Below are positions 1-6,288 of a stretch of DNA of 7,715 bases, in pieces; the first letter of the stretch is position 1, and every line of letters starts with the position of its first letter. A program made the position numbers and the translations under genes. The DNA is from JALVIU01 sp964462295 (GTDB taxonomy: Bacteria > Atribacterota > JALVIU01), in assembly GCA_964462295.1 (NCBI GenBank), contig CAYWXH010000081.1, positions 1-7,715 on the forward strand, in the 5' to 3' direction. The notes under the pieces were generated by a model. That model had not been told where the DNA came from and searched no databases. It worked only from the letters and a program-made list of their open reading frames with translations.

Positions 1-6
1 GGTACC

Positions 7-52
7 AGAGATTGCCACGTCGGAGCAAAAGGCGCTCCTCCTCGCAATGACG
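7..52. repeat. REP-like imperfect palindrome
   Basis: This is an imperfect inverted repeat. The outer arms are ATTGC (11-15) and GCAAT (44-48), and the inner arms are GGAGC (22-26) and GCTCC (34-38), around a short loop. On the opposite strand it reads as an ATTGCGAGGAG ... ACGTGGCAATCTC element. From general knowledge, that class of dispersed intergenic palindrome is seen in many unrelated bacterial genomes. It is visibly GC-richer than the genes that follow. It has no coding capacity. A role in transcript ends or mobility is not shown by the sequence. Confidence 0.6.
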
Positions 53-164
53 TTGAGGGGGGTGGACTCCTCGCAATGACAAGGGTGTGGGCTCCTCGCA
101 ATGACGGGGAGTAAGTGAACTCCTCGGTATGATGATTTAGAGGTGATAAACTCCTTACAATAAC
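38..164. repeat. Degenerating cluster of CTCCTCGCAATGAC repeats
   Basis: Three exact copies of the 14-mer CTCCTCGCAATGAC lie at 38-51, 67-80 and 92-105. Two decayed copies follow at 120-133 and 151-164, each with three mismatches. Start-to-start spacing is 29, 25, 28 and 31 bases, and the spacers differ, so this is not a CRISPR array. The first copy is also the right arm of the palindrome at 7-52. The simplest reading is a REP-type element whose right half was repeatedly duplicated and then decayed towards the operon. Confidence 0.65.
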
Positions 165-166
165 GG

Positions 167-303
167 TTGGGATACATGTCATGCCTTTGGTATCTTTATA
201 GAGGCAGTTAAATGATATAGCCTCTCCGTAGTGTTCCTAGAAACACATAGTATTCAATAAAAGAAAGAGAAGATGGATAAATTGGGCGATTTTTAGATGA
301 AAA
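167..303. other. Non-coding stretch between repeats and promoter
   Basis: I find no gene here. There are two weak possible stem-loops: AGAGGC (200-205) with GCCTCT (220-225), and GTGTT (231-235) with AACAC (242-246). Neither is followed by a convincing T tract, so I do not call a terminator. If a gene lies to the left of the window, its transcript end could fall here, but that is a guess. Confidence 0.3.
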
Positions 304-341
304 TTGTCAATATATTATTTTTTAAAAAAATGATTTGACAA
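304..341. repeat. Inverted repeat TTGTCAA / TTGACAA over the -35
   Basis: TTGTCAA (304-310) is repeated in inverted form as TTGACAA (335-341), with the right arm covering the -35 hexamer of the murQ promoter. Between the arms is a very A/T-rich stretch with T6 (318-323) next to A7 (324-330). The tract could act as an UP-like element or bent DNA. The arms could be a second regulator site, but a 7-base match in A/T-rich DNA is weak evidence. Confidence 0.3.
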
Positions 342-363
342 AATAGCCAGTTATATGTATAAT
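335..363 (+). promoter_or_regulatory. Housekeeping-type promoter of the murQ operon
   Basis: A perfect consensus -35 TTGACA (335-340) and -10 TATAAT (358-363) are separated by exactly 17 bases. Transcription should start near 370, giving a leader of about 35 bases before murQ. It is the only strong promoter seen upstream of the six-gene operon. A promoter this close to consensus normally needs repression, which fits the operator-like palindrome immediately downstream and the regulator gene at the operon's end. Confidence 0.85.
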
Positions 364-372
364 AAGATATAA

Positions 373-388
373 ACTTGTACAGACAACA
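373..388. promoter_or_regulatory. Candidate GntR/HutC operator
   Basis: The 16 bases ACTTGTACAGACAACA contain the inverted half-sites TTGT (375-378) and ACAA (383-386). Compared with the known NagR/DasR-type operator form ACTGGTCTAGACCACT, 11 of 16 positions agree. The site lies just after the expected start of transcription, where a bound repressor would block initiation or early elongation. The natural candidate to bind it is the GntR/HutC protein encoded at 5538-6287. That assignment is inference from family and position. Confidence 0.5.
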
Positions 389-404
389 TATCAGGTAGGT
401 TATT

Positions 405-1316
405 ATGGATATAAACGAAAAGCTTGATATTCTTGAAACAGAAAAGGTAAACCCCAAAACAGAAAATATTGATATATTATCATCCCTTGAAATTGCCAAA
501 ATTATGAACGAAGAAGACAAAAAAGTACCTTATGCAGTAGAGAAAGAACTAGAGAGGATTGCGGTACTTTCTGACGAAATAGCCCAACATGTAGAAAATG
601 GTGGTAGATGTATCTATGTAGGTGCGGGAACTTCTGGTCGACTTGCTGTAATTGATGCTGCAGAGACTATACCTACATTTAACCTCCCCCCTGGAGTTTT
701 TGTGGCAGTGATCGCAGGAGGAGATATAGCTATGAGAGAACCAGTAGAACAGATTGAAGATGATGAAGAAGGTGGAAAGAAGGAAATGGAATCACTCTCT
801 GTGGGACCAAAAGATGTGGTAATAGGAGTATCTGCAAGTGGAAGAACCCCTTTTGTAATTGGTGCCTTGACTTTTGCTAAGAAAAAAGGGGCTACAACAG
901 GATGTATTGTAAATACATCAAATTCTAAGATAGGGGAAATGGTAGATTTTCCTATTGAGGTGATAACAGGACCTGAGGTTATTATGGGCTCTACTCGCCT
1001 AAAAGCAGGGACAGCACAAAAATTAGTCCTTAATATGTTAAGTACAATATCTATGATAAAAATAGGTAAAGTATATAAGAATCTTATGGTAGATGTTACC
1101 CCTATAAATGAAAAACTTGTGGATCGTGCAGAAAGAATCATCTCTTTAGCTACAGGTGTTTCTCGTACTGAGGCGAAAAAACTACTGCAGAAGGCGCATA
1201 TGGAGCCAAAGGTAGCTATAATTATGGCACTTGCAAAAAAGGATTATAAAGAAGCAAAAGAACTCCTTACTCTACATAAAGGACGAGTAAGAGAAGTTTT
1301 AAAATACACCAATTAG
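405..1316 (+). CDS. murQ: N-acetylmuramic acid 6-phosphate etherase
   Basis: This cytoplasmic enzyme cleaves the lactyl ether of MurNAc-6-phosphate, giving GlcNAc-6-phosphate and D-lactate, in peptidoglycan recycling. The 303-residue length is normal for the family. The SIS fold is clear: GAGTSGRL (73-80), SASGRTP (143-149), and the family signature GPEVIMGSTRLKAGTAQKL (189-207) followed by GKVYKNLMVDV (221-231). By alignment from memory with E. coli MurQ, catalytic Glu83 and Glu114 correspond to E87 in DAAE and E118 in EQIED, so the enzyme looks active. The start at 405 has a weak AGGTAGG site (393-399). It is the first gene of the operon, 32 bases before the binding-protein gene. No MurNAc kinase or MurP-type phosphotransferase transporter is present in the window, so its substrate must be made by something encoded elsewhere. 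Confidence 0.96.
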   Translation: MDINEKLDILETEKVNPKTENIDILSSLEIAKIMNEEDKKVPYAVEKELERIAVLSDEIAQHVENGGRCIYVGAGTSGRLAVIDAAETIPTFNLPPGVFVAVIAGGDIAMREPVEQIEDDEEGGKKEMESLSVGPKDVVIGVSASGRTPFVIGALTFAKKKGATTGCIVNTSNSKIGEMVDFPIEVITGPEVIMGSTRLKAGTAQKLVLNMLSTISMIKIGKVYKNLMVDVTPINEKLVDRAERIISLATGVSRTEAKKLLQKAHMEPKVAIIMALAKKDYKEAKELLTLHKGRVREVLKYTN

Positions 1317-1321
1317 GTGTA
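1305..1321 (+). other. Small stem-loop over the murQ stop codon
   Basis: TACACC (1305-1310) pairs with GGTGTA (1316-1321) around a five-base loop, and the murQ stop codon TAG (1314-1316) spans the loop and stem. It is followed by an A-rich run, not T residues, so it is not an intrinsic terminator on this strand. It could be a processing or stability element between murQ and the binding-protein gene, or chance. Confidence 0.4.
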
Positions 1322-1348
1322 GAAAAAACAAAAAAAGGAGGGATTTTT

Positions 1349-2608
1349 ATGCGTAAGTTAGCATTGTTCTTGATTTTAGCTTTTGTACTTACCATGACTT
1401 CTGTGGCATTTGCAAAGACTACGGTTCAGGTATGGTCATGGAGGTCTCAGGATGAACCGGTATGGAAAGAGGTAGAGGCAAAATTGAATGCACAGGGTGT
1501 AGATGTAAAGATTGATTTTCGCTCTTTCCTTCCCACAGAGTATGATTCAAAGGTACAGCTTGCACTCCAAGGTGGAAAAGGTCCAGACATTATCTATTCT
1601 AGAAGACTTCCAGGAAAAAGAACCCAAGCCTTAATTGATGCAGGACTTCTTATCCCAATTGATGACAAGCTTGATCTATCTCACTTTAATGAAAGTGTGC
1701 TTAACTTTATAAAGGCAACAGATGGAAAGCATTATGGAGTACCTTTTGCTGTACAAGTAGTAGGTGTATTCTACAATAAAGAACTATATGCCAAATATGG
1801 GCTTAAAGAACCCAGGACATGGGGAGAAATGGTAGAAAATGCCAAAGTTTTAAAGAAAAATGGGGTAACACCATTTTTTGTACCAGGTAAAGCAGGATGG
1901 GCACTTGCTATGCAGCATGCAATGTGTGGTGTAAGTGTTTTAGGTCCCGAATGGATAAAAAGCCTTCTTGAAGGAAAGACCAATTTCTTAGATCCGAAAT
2001 GGGTACATTTAAATGAACTTCTTAATAACCTTAAAGTCTATTATCAAGATGGATTCCTTGCAAATACTACAGATGATCTAAATGGTGCTTTTGCATTTGG
2101 ACAGGCTGCAATGGTATTCTACGGAATCTGGGGATATGGTATGTGGACTAAACTTAATCCAGATATGAAAGATAAGATTGGATATTTCATGGTCCCACCA
2201 GAAAGTAAGGATCAAAAACCCTATGCATATGTATTTATGGATGGCGCTTTGGCACTTACATCAAATGTAAAGAACAAAGAGATGGCACTTAAGGTATTAC
2301 AATTTGCTGCAACACCTGAATTTGGAACAATTTTTGCAGATAAGACCTTAAATATTCCAGCAGTTATGGGTGCAAAGATGCCAGATGTCCCTATTCTTAA
2401 AAAAGTTACAAAGATTGCAGAAGAACATGCATCACCTTATGTATATTGGGTAGGTTCTGTGCTTGTATCCCAGTCTCCTTCTCTCTATACAGATGTCCTT
2501 GTTCCAGGTATGCAGGCTATGTATGCAGGGAAACTTTCCCCTGAAGATTTTGCAAAAATGGCACAAGAGAAAATTTCTTCTTGGTACAAACCTTTACAGA
2601 AAAAGTAA
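1349..2608 (+). CDS. Periplasmic sugar-binding protein of an ABC importer
   Basis: This is a family 1 extracellular solute-binding protein (COG1653-like) of 419 residues, the usual size. It captures a saccharide outside the inner membrane and delivers it to the permeases encoded next. Residues 1-22 form a Sec signal peptide: MRK, a hydrophobic core, then AFA before K23, a signal peptidase I site. There is no cysteine in the first 30 residues, so it is not a lipoprotein, which argues for a true periplasm. The mature protein begins with a strand-like TTVQVWSW and contains GKGPDIIY and a YGVPFAVQVVGVFYNKELY segment typical of the family. A strong AAGGAGG site (1335-1341) sits 7 bases before the ATG. 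Its ligand cannot be read from the sequence. Company with murQ and namZ suggests a MurNAc-containing sugar rather than a maltose-type one. Confidence 0.9.
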   Translation: MRKLALFLILAFVLTMTSVAFAKTTVQVWSWRSQDEPVWKEVEAKLNAQGVDVKIDFRSFLPTEYDSKVQLALQGGKGPDIIYSRRLPGKRTQALIDAGLLIPIDDKLDLSHFNESVLNFIKATDGKHYGVPFAVQVVGVFYNKELYAKYGLKEPRTWGEMVENAKVLKKNGVTPFFVPGKAGWALAMQHAMCGVSVLGPEWIKSLLEGKTNFLDPKWVHLNELLNNLKVYYQDGFLANTTDDLNGAFAFGQAAMVFYGIWGYGMWTKLNPDMKDKIGYFMVPPESKDQKPYAYVFMDGALALTSNVKNKEMALKVLQFAATPEFGTIFADKTLNIPAVMGAKMPDVPILKKVTKIAEEHASPYVYWVGSVLVSQSPSLYTDVLVPGMQAMYAGKLSPEDFAKMAQEKISSWYKPLQKK

Positions 2609-2620
2609 GATAGCTAAATT

Positions 2621-2655
2621 ATATAGGGGGCAGGTTTTATGTTTGCCCCCTATAT
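2621..2655 (+). promoter_or_regulatory. Intercistronic hairpin after the binding-protein gene
   Basis: A perfect 11-bp stem, ATATAGGGGGC (2621-2631) with GCCCCCTATAT (2645-2655), encloses a 13-base loop. It lies between the binding-protein stop and the permease ribosome site, and only TT follows the stem, so termination would be partial at most. From known ABC operons such as malE-malF, structures in this position protect the upstream mRNA or limit read-through, so that binding protein is made in excess over permeases. That role here is inferred. Confidence 0.75.
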
Positions 2656-2657
2656 TT

Positions 2658-2663
2658 GGAGGT
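2658..2663 (+). promoter_or_regulatory. Ribosome binding site fixing the first permease start
   Basis: GGAGGT lies directly 3' of the hairpin and 5 bases before ATG 2669. An in-frame ATG at 2639 would begin inside the hairpin loop with no ribosome site, adding ten residues before the membrane domain, so 2669 is preferred. Confidence 0.8.
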
Positions 2664-2668
2664 CAGAT

Positions 2669-3571
2669 ATGAAAATAAAGGCAAAATACATTGCCCTTTT
2701 TGCACTTCCTGCTCTTATTCTCTATGTAACATTTGTTATCTATCCTTTTATATATAGTTTTATTTTAAGCTTTTATAAGTGGCCAGGTGCGGGTGCAAGG
2801 ACATTTATAGGGCTTAAGAATTTTAAAGATATACTGTTTGGTCCTTTTGGACAAGAGTTTAGAAATGCATTAGGGCATAATATTTATTACTTTATTATGG
2901 TAACTATATTTGAATTAGGACTTGGCTTTTTAATAGCTGTATTTTTGGTATCTATTACCACAGGAAAACGTTTTTTCCGTACGATGGTTTATCTTCCTAA
3001 TGTAATCTCTATGATCCTTGTAGGTTTTATCTGGAATATGATGTTAAATCCTCAAATAGGCTTGGTCAATCAATTTCTAAAACATATAGGACTTGCACAT
3101 CTTGCAAGGCCCTGGCTTGGGGATCCAAACCTTGCATTAAATACCGTAATCGCTGTAAATGTATGGAGAAATTTGGGATTTTATGTGCTTGTCTTTATGG
3201 CATCCATTCTAAATATTCCCGGGGAGCTTATAGAGGCTGCATATATAGATGGGGCATCTGACAATCAGATAGTGAGAAAGATTATTTTTCCCCTTACAAT
3301 ACCAACTTTTCAAACCCTCTCTATCTTGCTTTTTATCTGGACATTCAATGTGTTTGATATAGTATATGCCCTTGAGGGTGTACAAGCAGGGCCCTTTAGG
3401 AGAACTGATGTATTAGGTACATTGTTCTATCGTACTGCATTTGGAGGCCTTGGGAGCTCTCGTGCCGATTTTGGACTTGGTGCTGCAGTTGCAGTTATCA
3501 TATTTTTAATAGTTATGCCGTTATCTCTTATATATGCATATATAGTTGATAGGAGGGCCCAAAATGCTTAG
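2669..3571 (+). CDS. Sugar ABC transporter permease, MalF/UgpA type
   Basis: This is one of the two inner-membrane subunits of a CUT1-type carbohydrate importer (binding-protein-dependent transport family), 300 residues from ATG 2669. About six membrane helices are visible, near residues 8-35, 72-95, 108-128, 157-180, 212-235 and 268-292. The cytoplasmic EAA loop, which docks on the ATPase, is intact: E189-A-A, G195 and the I-I-F-P stretch ending at P208. It is a compact MalF-type subunit without the large periplasmic insertion of enteric MalF. Its end overlaps the second permease by 8 bases, implying coupled translation. No ATPase gene is present in the window, as is common for CUT1 systems that share an MsmX/UgpC-like ATPase. 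Substrate is inferred only from the neighbours. Confidence 0.92.
   Translation: MKIKAKYIALFALPALILYVTFVIYPFIYSFILSFYKWPGAGARTFIGLKNFKDILFGPFGQEFRNALGHNIYYFIMVTIFELGLGFLIAVFLVSITTGKRFFRTMVYLPNVISMILVGFIWNMMLNPQIGLVNQFLKHIGLAHLARPWLGDPNLALNTVIAVNVWRNLGFYVLVFMASILNIPGELIEAAYIDGASDNQIVRKIIFPLTIPTFQTLSILLFIWTFNVFDIVYALEGVQAGPFRRTDVLGTLFYRTAFGGLGSSRADFGLGAAVAVIIFLIVMPLSLIYAYIVDRRAQNA
3551..3557 (+). promoter_or_regulatory. Ribosome binding site fixing the second permease start
   Basis: AGGAGGG, inside the end of the first permease gene, is 6 bases before ATG 3564. A TTG at 3546 lies upstream of the site and a further ATG at 3573 is too far from it, so 3564 is the best start. Confidence 0.8.
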
Positions 3572-4391
3572 AATGGGAAAAATTACCAAAATAGCAGTCT
3601 ATACCTTTTTAACAATATATGTAATACTTATAGTTACCCCATTTCTTATGATTTTTAATAACTCTTTTAAGTCTCTAAGAGAGATATTTTTAAAGCCTTT
3701 TTCATTTCCTGAGAAGTTTATCCTTACAAATTATATTCAAGCATGGGATAAGGCAAATCTTCTTACTGCATATATGAATAGTTTTTTTGTATCCCTTGTC
3801 TCTGTATTGGGTATCCTAATAATATCCTCTATGCTTGCATACCTTATATCCAGATATACATTCCCATTTAGAAGGGCACTCTATCTTTTTATTATAGTAG
3901 GGCTTGCACTTCCTGCAAGACTTGCTGTAATTCCTATTTATGTAATACTTAATAATTTGAACCTCTTAGATACAAGAACGGGACTTATCCTTGTTTATAT
4001 GGCTACAGGTATCTCTTTTGCTACATTTTTAATGAAGCGATTCATGGATGGAATACCTATAGAGATAGAAGAATCTGCTATGATAGATGGCGCAACACCT
4101 TGGATAATTTTTAAAAAGATTGCAATTCCTCTTACAAAGCCTGCTATGATCGTTGTAGGTCTTGTAAATTTTGTAGGTATATGGAATGACTTCTTTTTCC
4201 CCCTTATTATCATAAATTCAAGGAGTAAAGAGACTGTACCCCTTGCTATTTCTGTATTTTTTGGAGAGTACTCAAATGCGTGGCACCTTATATCAGCTGC
4301 TCTTAGTCTCTCTGTATTGCCCATTATGATAATATTTTTCCTCCTCTCTAAACACTTTATATCTGGTATGACAGAAGGGGCAATAAAGTGA
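3564..4391 (+). CDS. Sugar ABC transporter permease, MalG/UgpE type
   Basis: This is the second inner-membrane subunit, 275 residues from ATG 3564, and should form a heterodimer with the preceding permease. Helices are visible near 10-33, 73-97, 105-130, 138-160, 192-215 and 245-265. The EAA loop reads E170-S-A, then D175-G176 and I-A-I-P (186-189), the normal MalG-type pattern for contact with the ATPase. N-terminal features such as TPFLMIFNNSFKS followed by a short periplasmic loop are usual for MalG-like proteins. The gene overlaps the first permease by 8 bases, and its TGA is shared with the GTG start of namZ in a GTGA overlap, so the three genes are probably translated in a coupled series. 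The transported sugar cannot be told from the sequence. Confidence 0.93.
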   Translation: MLRMGKITKIAVYTFLTIYVILIVTPFLMIFNNSFKSLREIFLKPFSFPEKFILTNYIQAWDKANLLTAYMNSFFVSLVSVLGILIISSMLAYLISRYTFPFRRALYLFIIVGLALPARLAVIPIYVILNNLNLLDTRTGLILVYMATGISFATFLMKRFMDGIPIEIEESAMIDGATPWIIFKKIAIPLTKPAMIVVGLVNFVGIWNDFFFPLIIINSRSKETVPLAISVFFGEYSNAWHLISAALSLSVLPIMIIFFLLSKHFISGMTEGAIK

Positions 4392-5545
4392 TAAAACTTG
4401 GAATAGATAGAATCTCTGATATATTGGATAACTATAAAAATCTAAATGCAGGACTTCTTACAAATGCAACAGGTATAAATAGTAATTTGGATATGACAGT
4501 AGATATTCTTATGGAAAATGAAATAAGACTTAAAAAGCTTTTTGGTCCAGAACATGGACTATGGGGGGTTGCCCCAGATGGTAAAAGGGTAAAAGATGAA
4601 GTACATCCTGTATATGGGATCCCCATATATTCTCTCTATGGTGAGACAGAACATCCTACAGATGAGATGCTTTCCGATTTAGATGTTATATTCTATGATA
4701 TTCAAGATATGGGCCTTAGATTTTATACATATATTTATTCCCTTGGATATATGATGGAAGAATGCGGAAAGCATGGTATAAAGATGGTTGTCTTTGATAG
4801 ACCTAATCCCTTGTCTGGAAAGGTAGAAGGTCCAATTATAAAAGATGATAGATTTGTATCCTTTGTGGGAGGATACGATCTTTCTCTGCGTTATGGCCTT
4901 ACAGTAGGCGAGCTTGCCCGCTATTACAATGACAGGTTTAATATGGGCGTAACCTTGGATATAGTAAAAATGGAGGGATGGAGACACGATATGTATTATG
5001 ATGATACAGGACTTTTTTGGAATACCCCATCCCCATCTATCCCAACATTTGAACATGGCCTATTATATACAGGGATGGCCCTCTTTGAAGGGACAAATAT
5101 CTCAGAGGGTAGAGGGACATCACATCCTTTTAAATATATTGGTGCACCATGGATAGATAGTAGGGCTCTAGTAAAAGAAATAAAAGCCCACAATCATAAA
5201 GGTATTGCAATAAGGGAGAGAAGATTTACCCCTTATATATCGAAATATAGGGGTGAGGTATGTAATGGGATAGAGCTTTTTATAGAAGATAAAAAGGATG
5301 CAAACCCATTACAAGTGGCACTTGATCTTATTATAACAATAAAGAACATGTATCCGAATAGGTTTAAGTGGGATACTTTGTATCATGAGGCAAAAGGGAG
5401 ACATCATTTTGATCTCTTGATAGGGGGAGATAGTGTTAGGGAGATGATAGAGAGGGGGGTAAGTGCACAAGACATAATAGATCTTTGGAAGGAAGAGGAA
5501 GAAGAATTCAAACGAATTGCAAAGGAGTATTGGATATATGAATAG
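4388..5545 (+). CDS. namZ: Exo-beta-N-acetylmuramidase (DUF1343, GH171), cytoplasmic form
   Basis: This belongs to the DUF1343/YbbC family. Its studied member, B. subtilis NamZ, removes MurNAc from the non-reducing end of peptidoglycan fragments. The 385-residue protein carries the conserved blocks GPEHG (53-57), YDIQDMGLRFYTY (103-115), DRPNP (137-141), NTPSPSIPT (212-220) and EGTNISEGRGT (234-244). It starts at GTG 4388 after an AAGGGG site (4375-4380). Going upstream, the frame meets a stop at 4349-4351 with no other plausible start, and the protein begins directly with the domain (MIKLGID), so there is no signal peptide. It should therefore work in the cytoplasm on imported saccharide, unlike the secreted Bacillus enzyme. 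The 4-base overlap with the permease and 8-base overlap with the regulator tie it to transport. Exact substrate is inferred. Confidence 0.9.
   Translation: MIKLGIDRISDILDNYKNLNAGLLTNATGINSNLDMTVDILMENEIRLKKLFGPEHGLWGVAPDGKRVKDEVHPVYGIPIYSLYGETEHPTDEMLSDLDVIFYDIQDMGLRFYTYIYSLGYMMEECGKHGIKMVVFDRPNPLSGKVEGPIIKDDRFVSFVGGYDLSLRYGLTVGELARYYNDRFNMGVTLDIVKMEGWRHDMYYDDTGLFWNTPSPSIPTFEHGLLYTGMALFEGTNISEGRGTSHPFKYIGAPWIDSRALVKEIKAHNHKGIAIRERRFTPYISKYRGEVCNGIELFIEDKKDANPLQVALDLIITIKNMYPNRFKWDTLYHEAKGRHHFDLLIGGDSVREMIERGVSAQDIIDLWKEEEEEFKRIAKEYWIYE
5521..5527 (+). promoter_or_regulatory. Ribosome binding site fixing the regulator start
   Basis: AAAGGAG lies within the 3' end of namZ, 10 bases before ATG 5538. 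A TTG at 5517 is upstream of this site and would add seven residues unlike the family's usual N-terminus, so 5538 is chosen. Confidence 0.7.
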
Positions 5546-6287
5546 AATAGATAAAAATAGCCCCATTCCTCTATATTATCAACTTTATAAAATCTTAAAA
5601 GAACGTATTGGAAAAGGTGAATTTGGGCCAGGGGATTTTTTACCCTCTGAAAATCAACTTGCAGCTCTTTATGATGTAAGTAGACTTACAGTAAGGGAGG
5701 CCTTAGCTGAGCTTGTAAAAGAGGGTTTGATTGAAAAAAAGAAGGGAAGGGGTAGTATAGTAACGGGCCCAAAAAATGTAGAGAACCTTACAGGGCTTCA
5801 TGGTTTTACAGAAGATGCAAAAATTGCAGGTTTTAGACCTACTTCCAGGGTATTAGACAATCGCTTAGTGGAGGCTCCGCTTTCTGTATCAGAGAAATTA
5901 AATCTTCCTCAAGGTTCTAAGGTAGTGCTTCTAAAAAGATTAAGGCTTTTGGATGAAACCCCTTATGCTATTGAGACAGCTTATGTAAATCCCATGATAG
6001 ATGTAAGGGTTCTTAATGTTTTAGATATGGATATGTCTAAAAATTCCCTGTATGAATTTTTTAGAAAAATACTTGGCTTAAAACTTATCTATGCTGATGA
6101 GACATTGGAAGTTATGAAGGCAACTCATGAAGTGCAGAAATTATTAAAAATATCGAAAGATGCCTGTGTAGTACTCCGTCACCGTTTTACTTATGTAGAG
6201 GGTGATAAATGTATAGAATATGTTCAATCTATCTATCGTGGGGACAGATACAGATTTACCTTAAGGCTTTTTGAAAACAACAAGTAA
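5538..6287 (+). CDS. GntR/HutC-family transcriptional regulator with UTRA domain
   Basis: This is a 249-residue regulator of the HutC branch of GntR, which includes NagR (YvoA) and DasR. Residues 8-77 form the winged helix-turn-helix: PIPLYYQLYKILKERI, PGDFLPSENQLAALYDVSRLTVREALAELVKEGLI, then the wing KKKGRGSIV. Residues ~85-245 match the effector-binding UTRA domain, with PTSRVL (101-106), ETAYVNP (146-152) and the closing YRGDRYRF (233-240). Known UTRA relatives bind phosphosugars such as GlcNAc-6-P or GlcN-6-P. MurNAc-6-P or GlcNAc-6-P is the likely ligand here, by inference. As the last operon gene, overlapping namZ by 8 bases, it probably regulates its own operon through the palindrome at 373-388. 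MurQ clusters are more often governed by RpiR-type MurR. Confidence 0.92.
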   Translation: MNRIDKNSPIPLYYQLYKILKERIGKGEFGPGDFLPSENQLAALYDVSRLTVREALAELVKEGLIEKKKGRGSIVTGPKNVENLTGLHGFTEDAKIAGFRPTSRVLDNRLVEAPLSVSEKLNLPQGSKVVLLKRLRLLDETPYAIETAYVNPMIDVRVLNVLDMDMSKNSLYEFFRKILGLKLIYADETLEVMKATHEVQKLLKISKDACVVLRHRFTYVEGDKCIEYVQSIYRGDRYRFTLRLFENNK

Positions 6288-6288
6288 T

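Noticed and set aside
1..6. GGTACC at the very start as a sign of a cloning junction
   Set aside because: A six-base restriction site at the edge is not evidence by itself, and nothing else in the window looks like vector.
38..164. Possible CRISPR array
   Set aside because: The units are 14 bases with 11-17 base gaps and rapid decay. CRISPR repeats and spacers are longer and regular, and no cas gene is present.
614..1141. A 175-codon open frame on the minus strand inside murQ
   Set aside because: It lies wholly opposite murQ, which shows full family motifs. The minus-strand product has no recognisable domain and there is no promoter or ribosome site for it.
1305..1330. Terminator after murQ
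   Set aside because: The stem is only 6 bp and is followed by A residues rather than T. The next gene is 32 bases away and belongs to the same pathway.
2639..2668. Earlier in-frame ATG for the first permease
   Set aside because: This start lies in the loop of the hairpin with no ribosome site, while ATG 2669 has GGAGGT at good spacing and gives a normal N-terminus.
3995..4324. A 109-codon minus-strand open frame inside the second permease
   Set aside because: It is a shadow of a well-conserved permease gene, with no family resemblance and no initiation signals.
4679..5056. A 125-codon minus-strand open frame inside namZ
   Set aside because: It is antisense to conserved NamZ motifs and its residues show no domain pattern.
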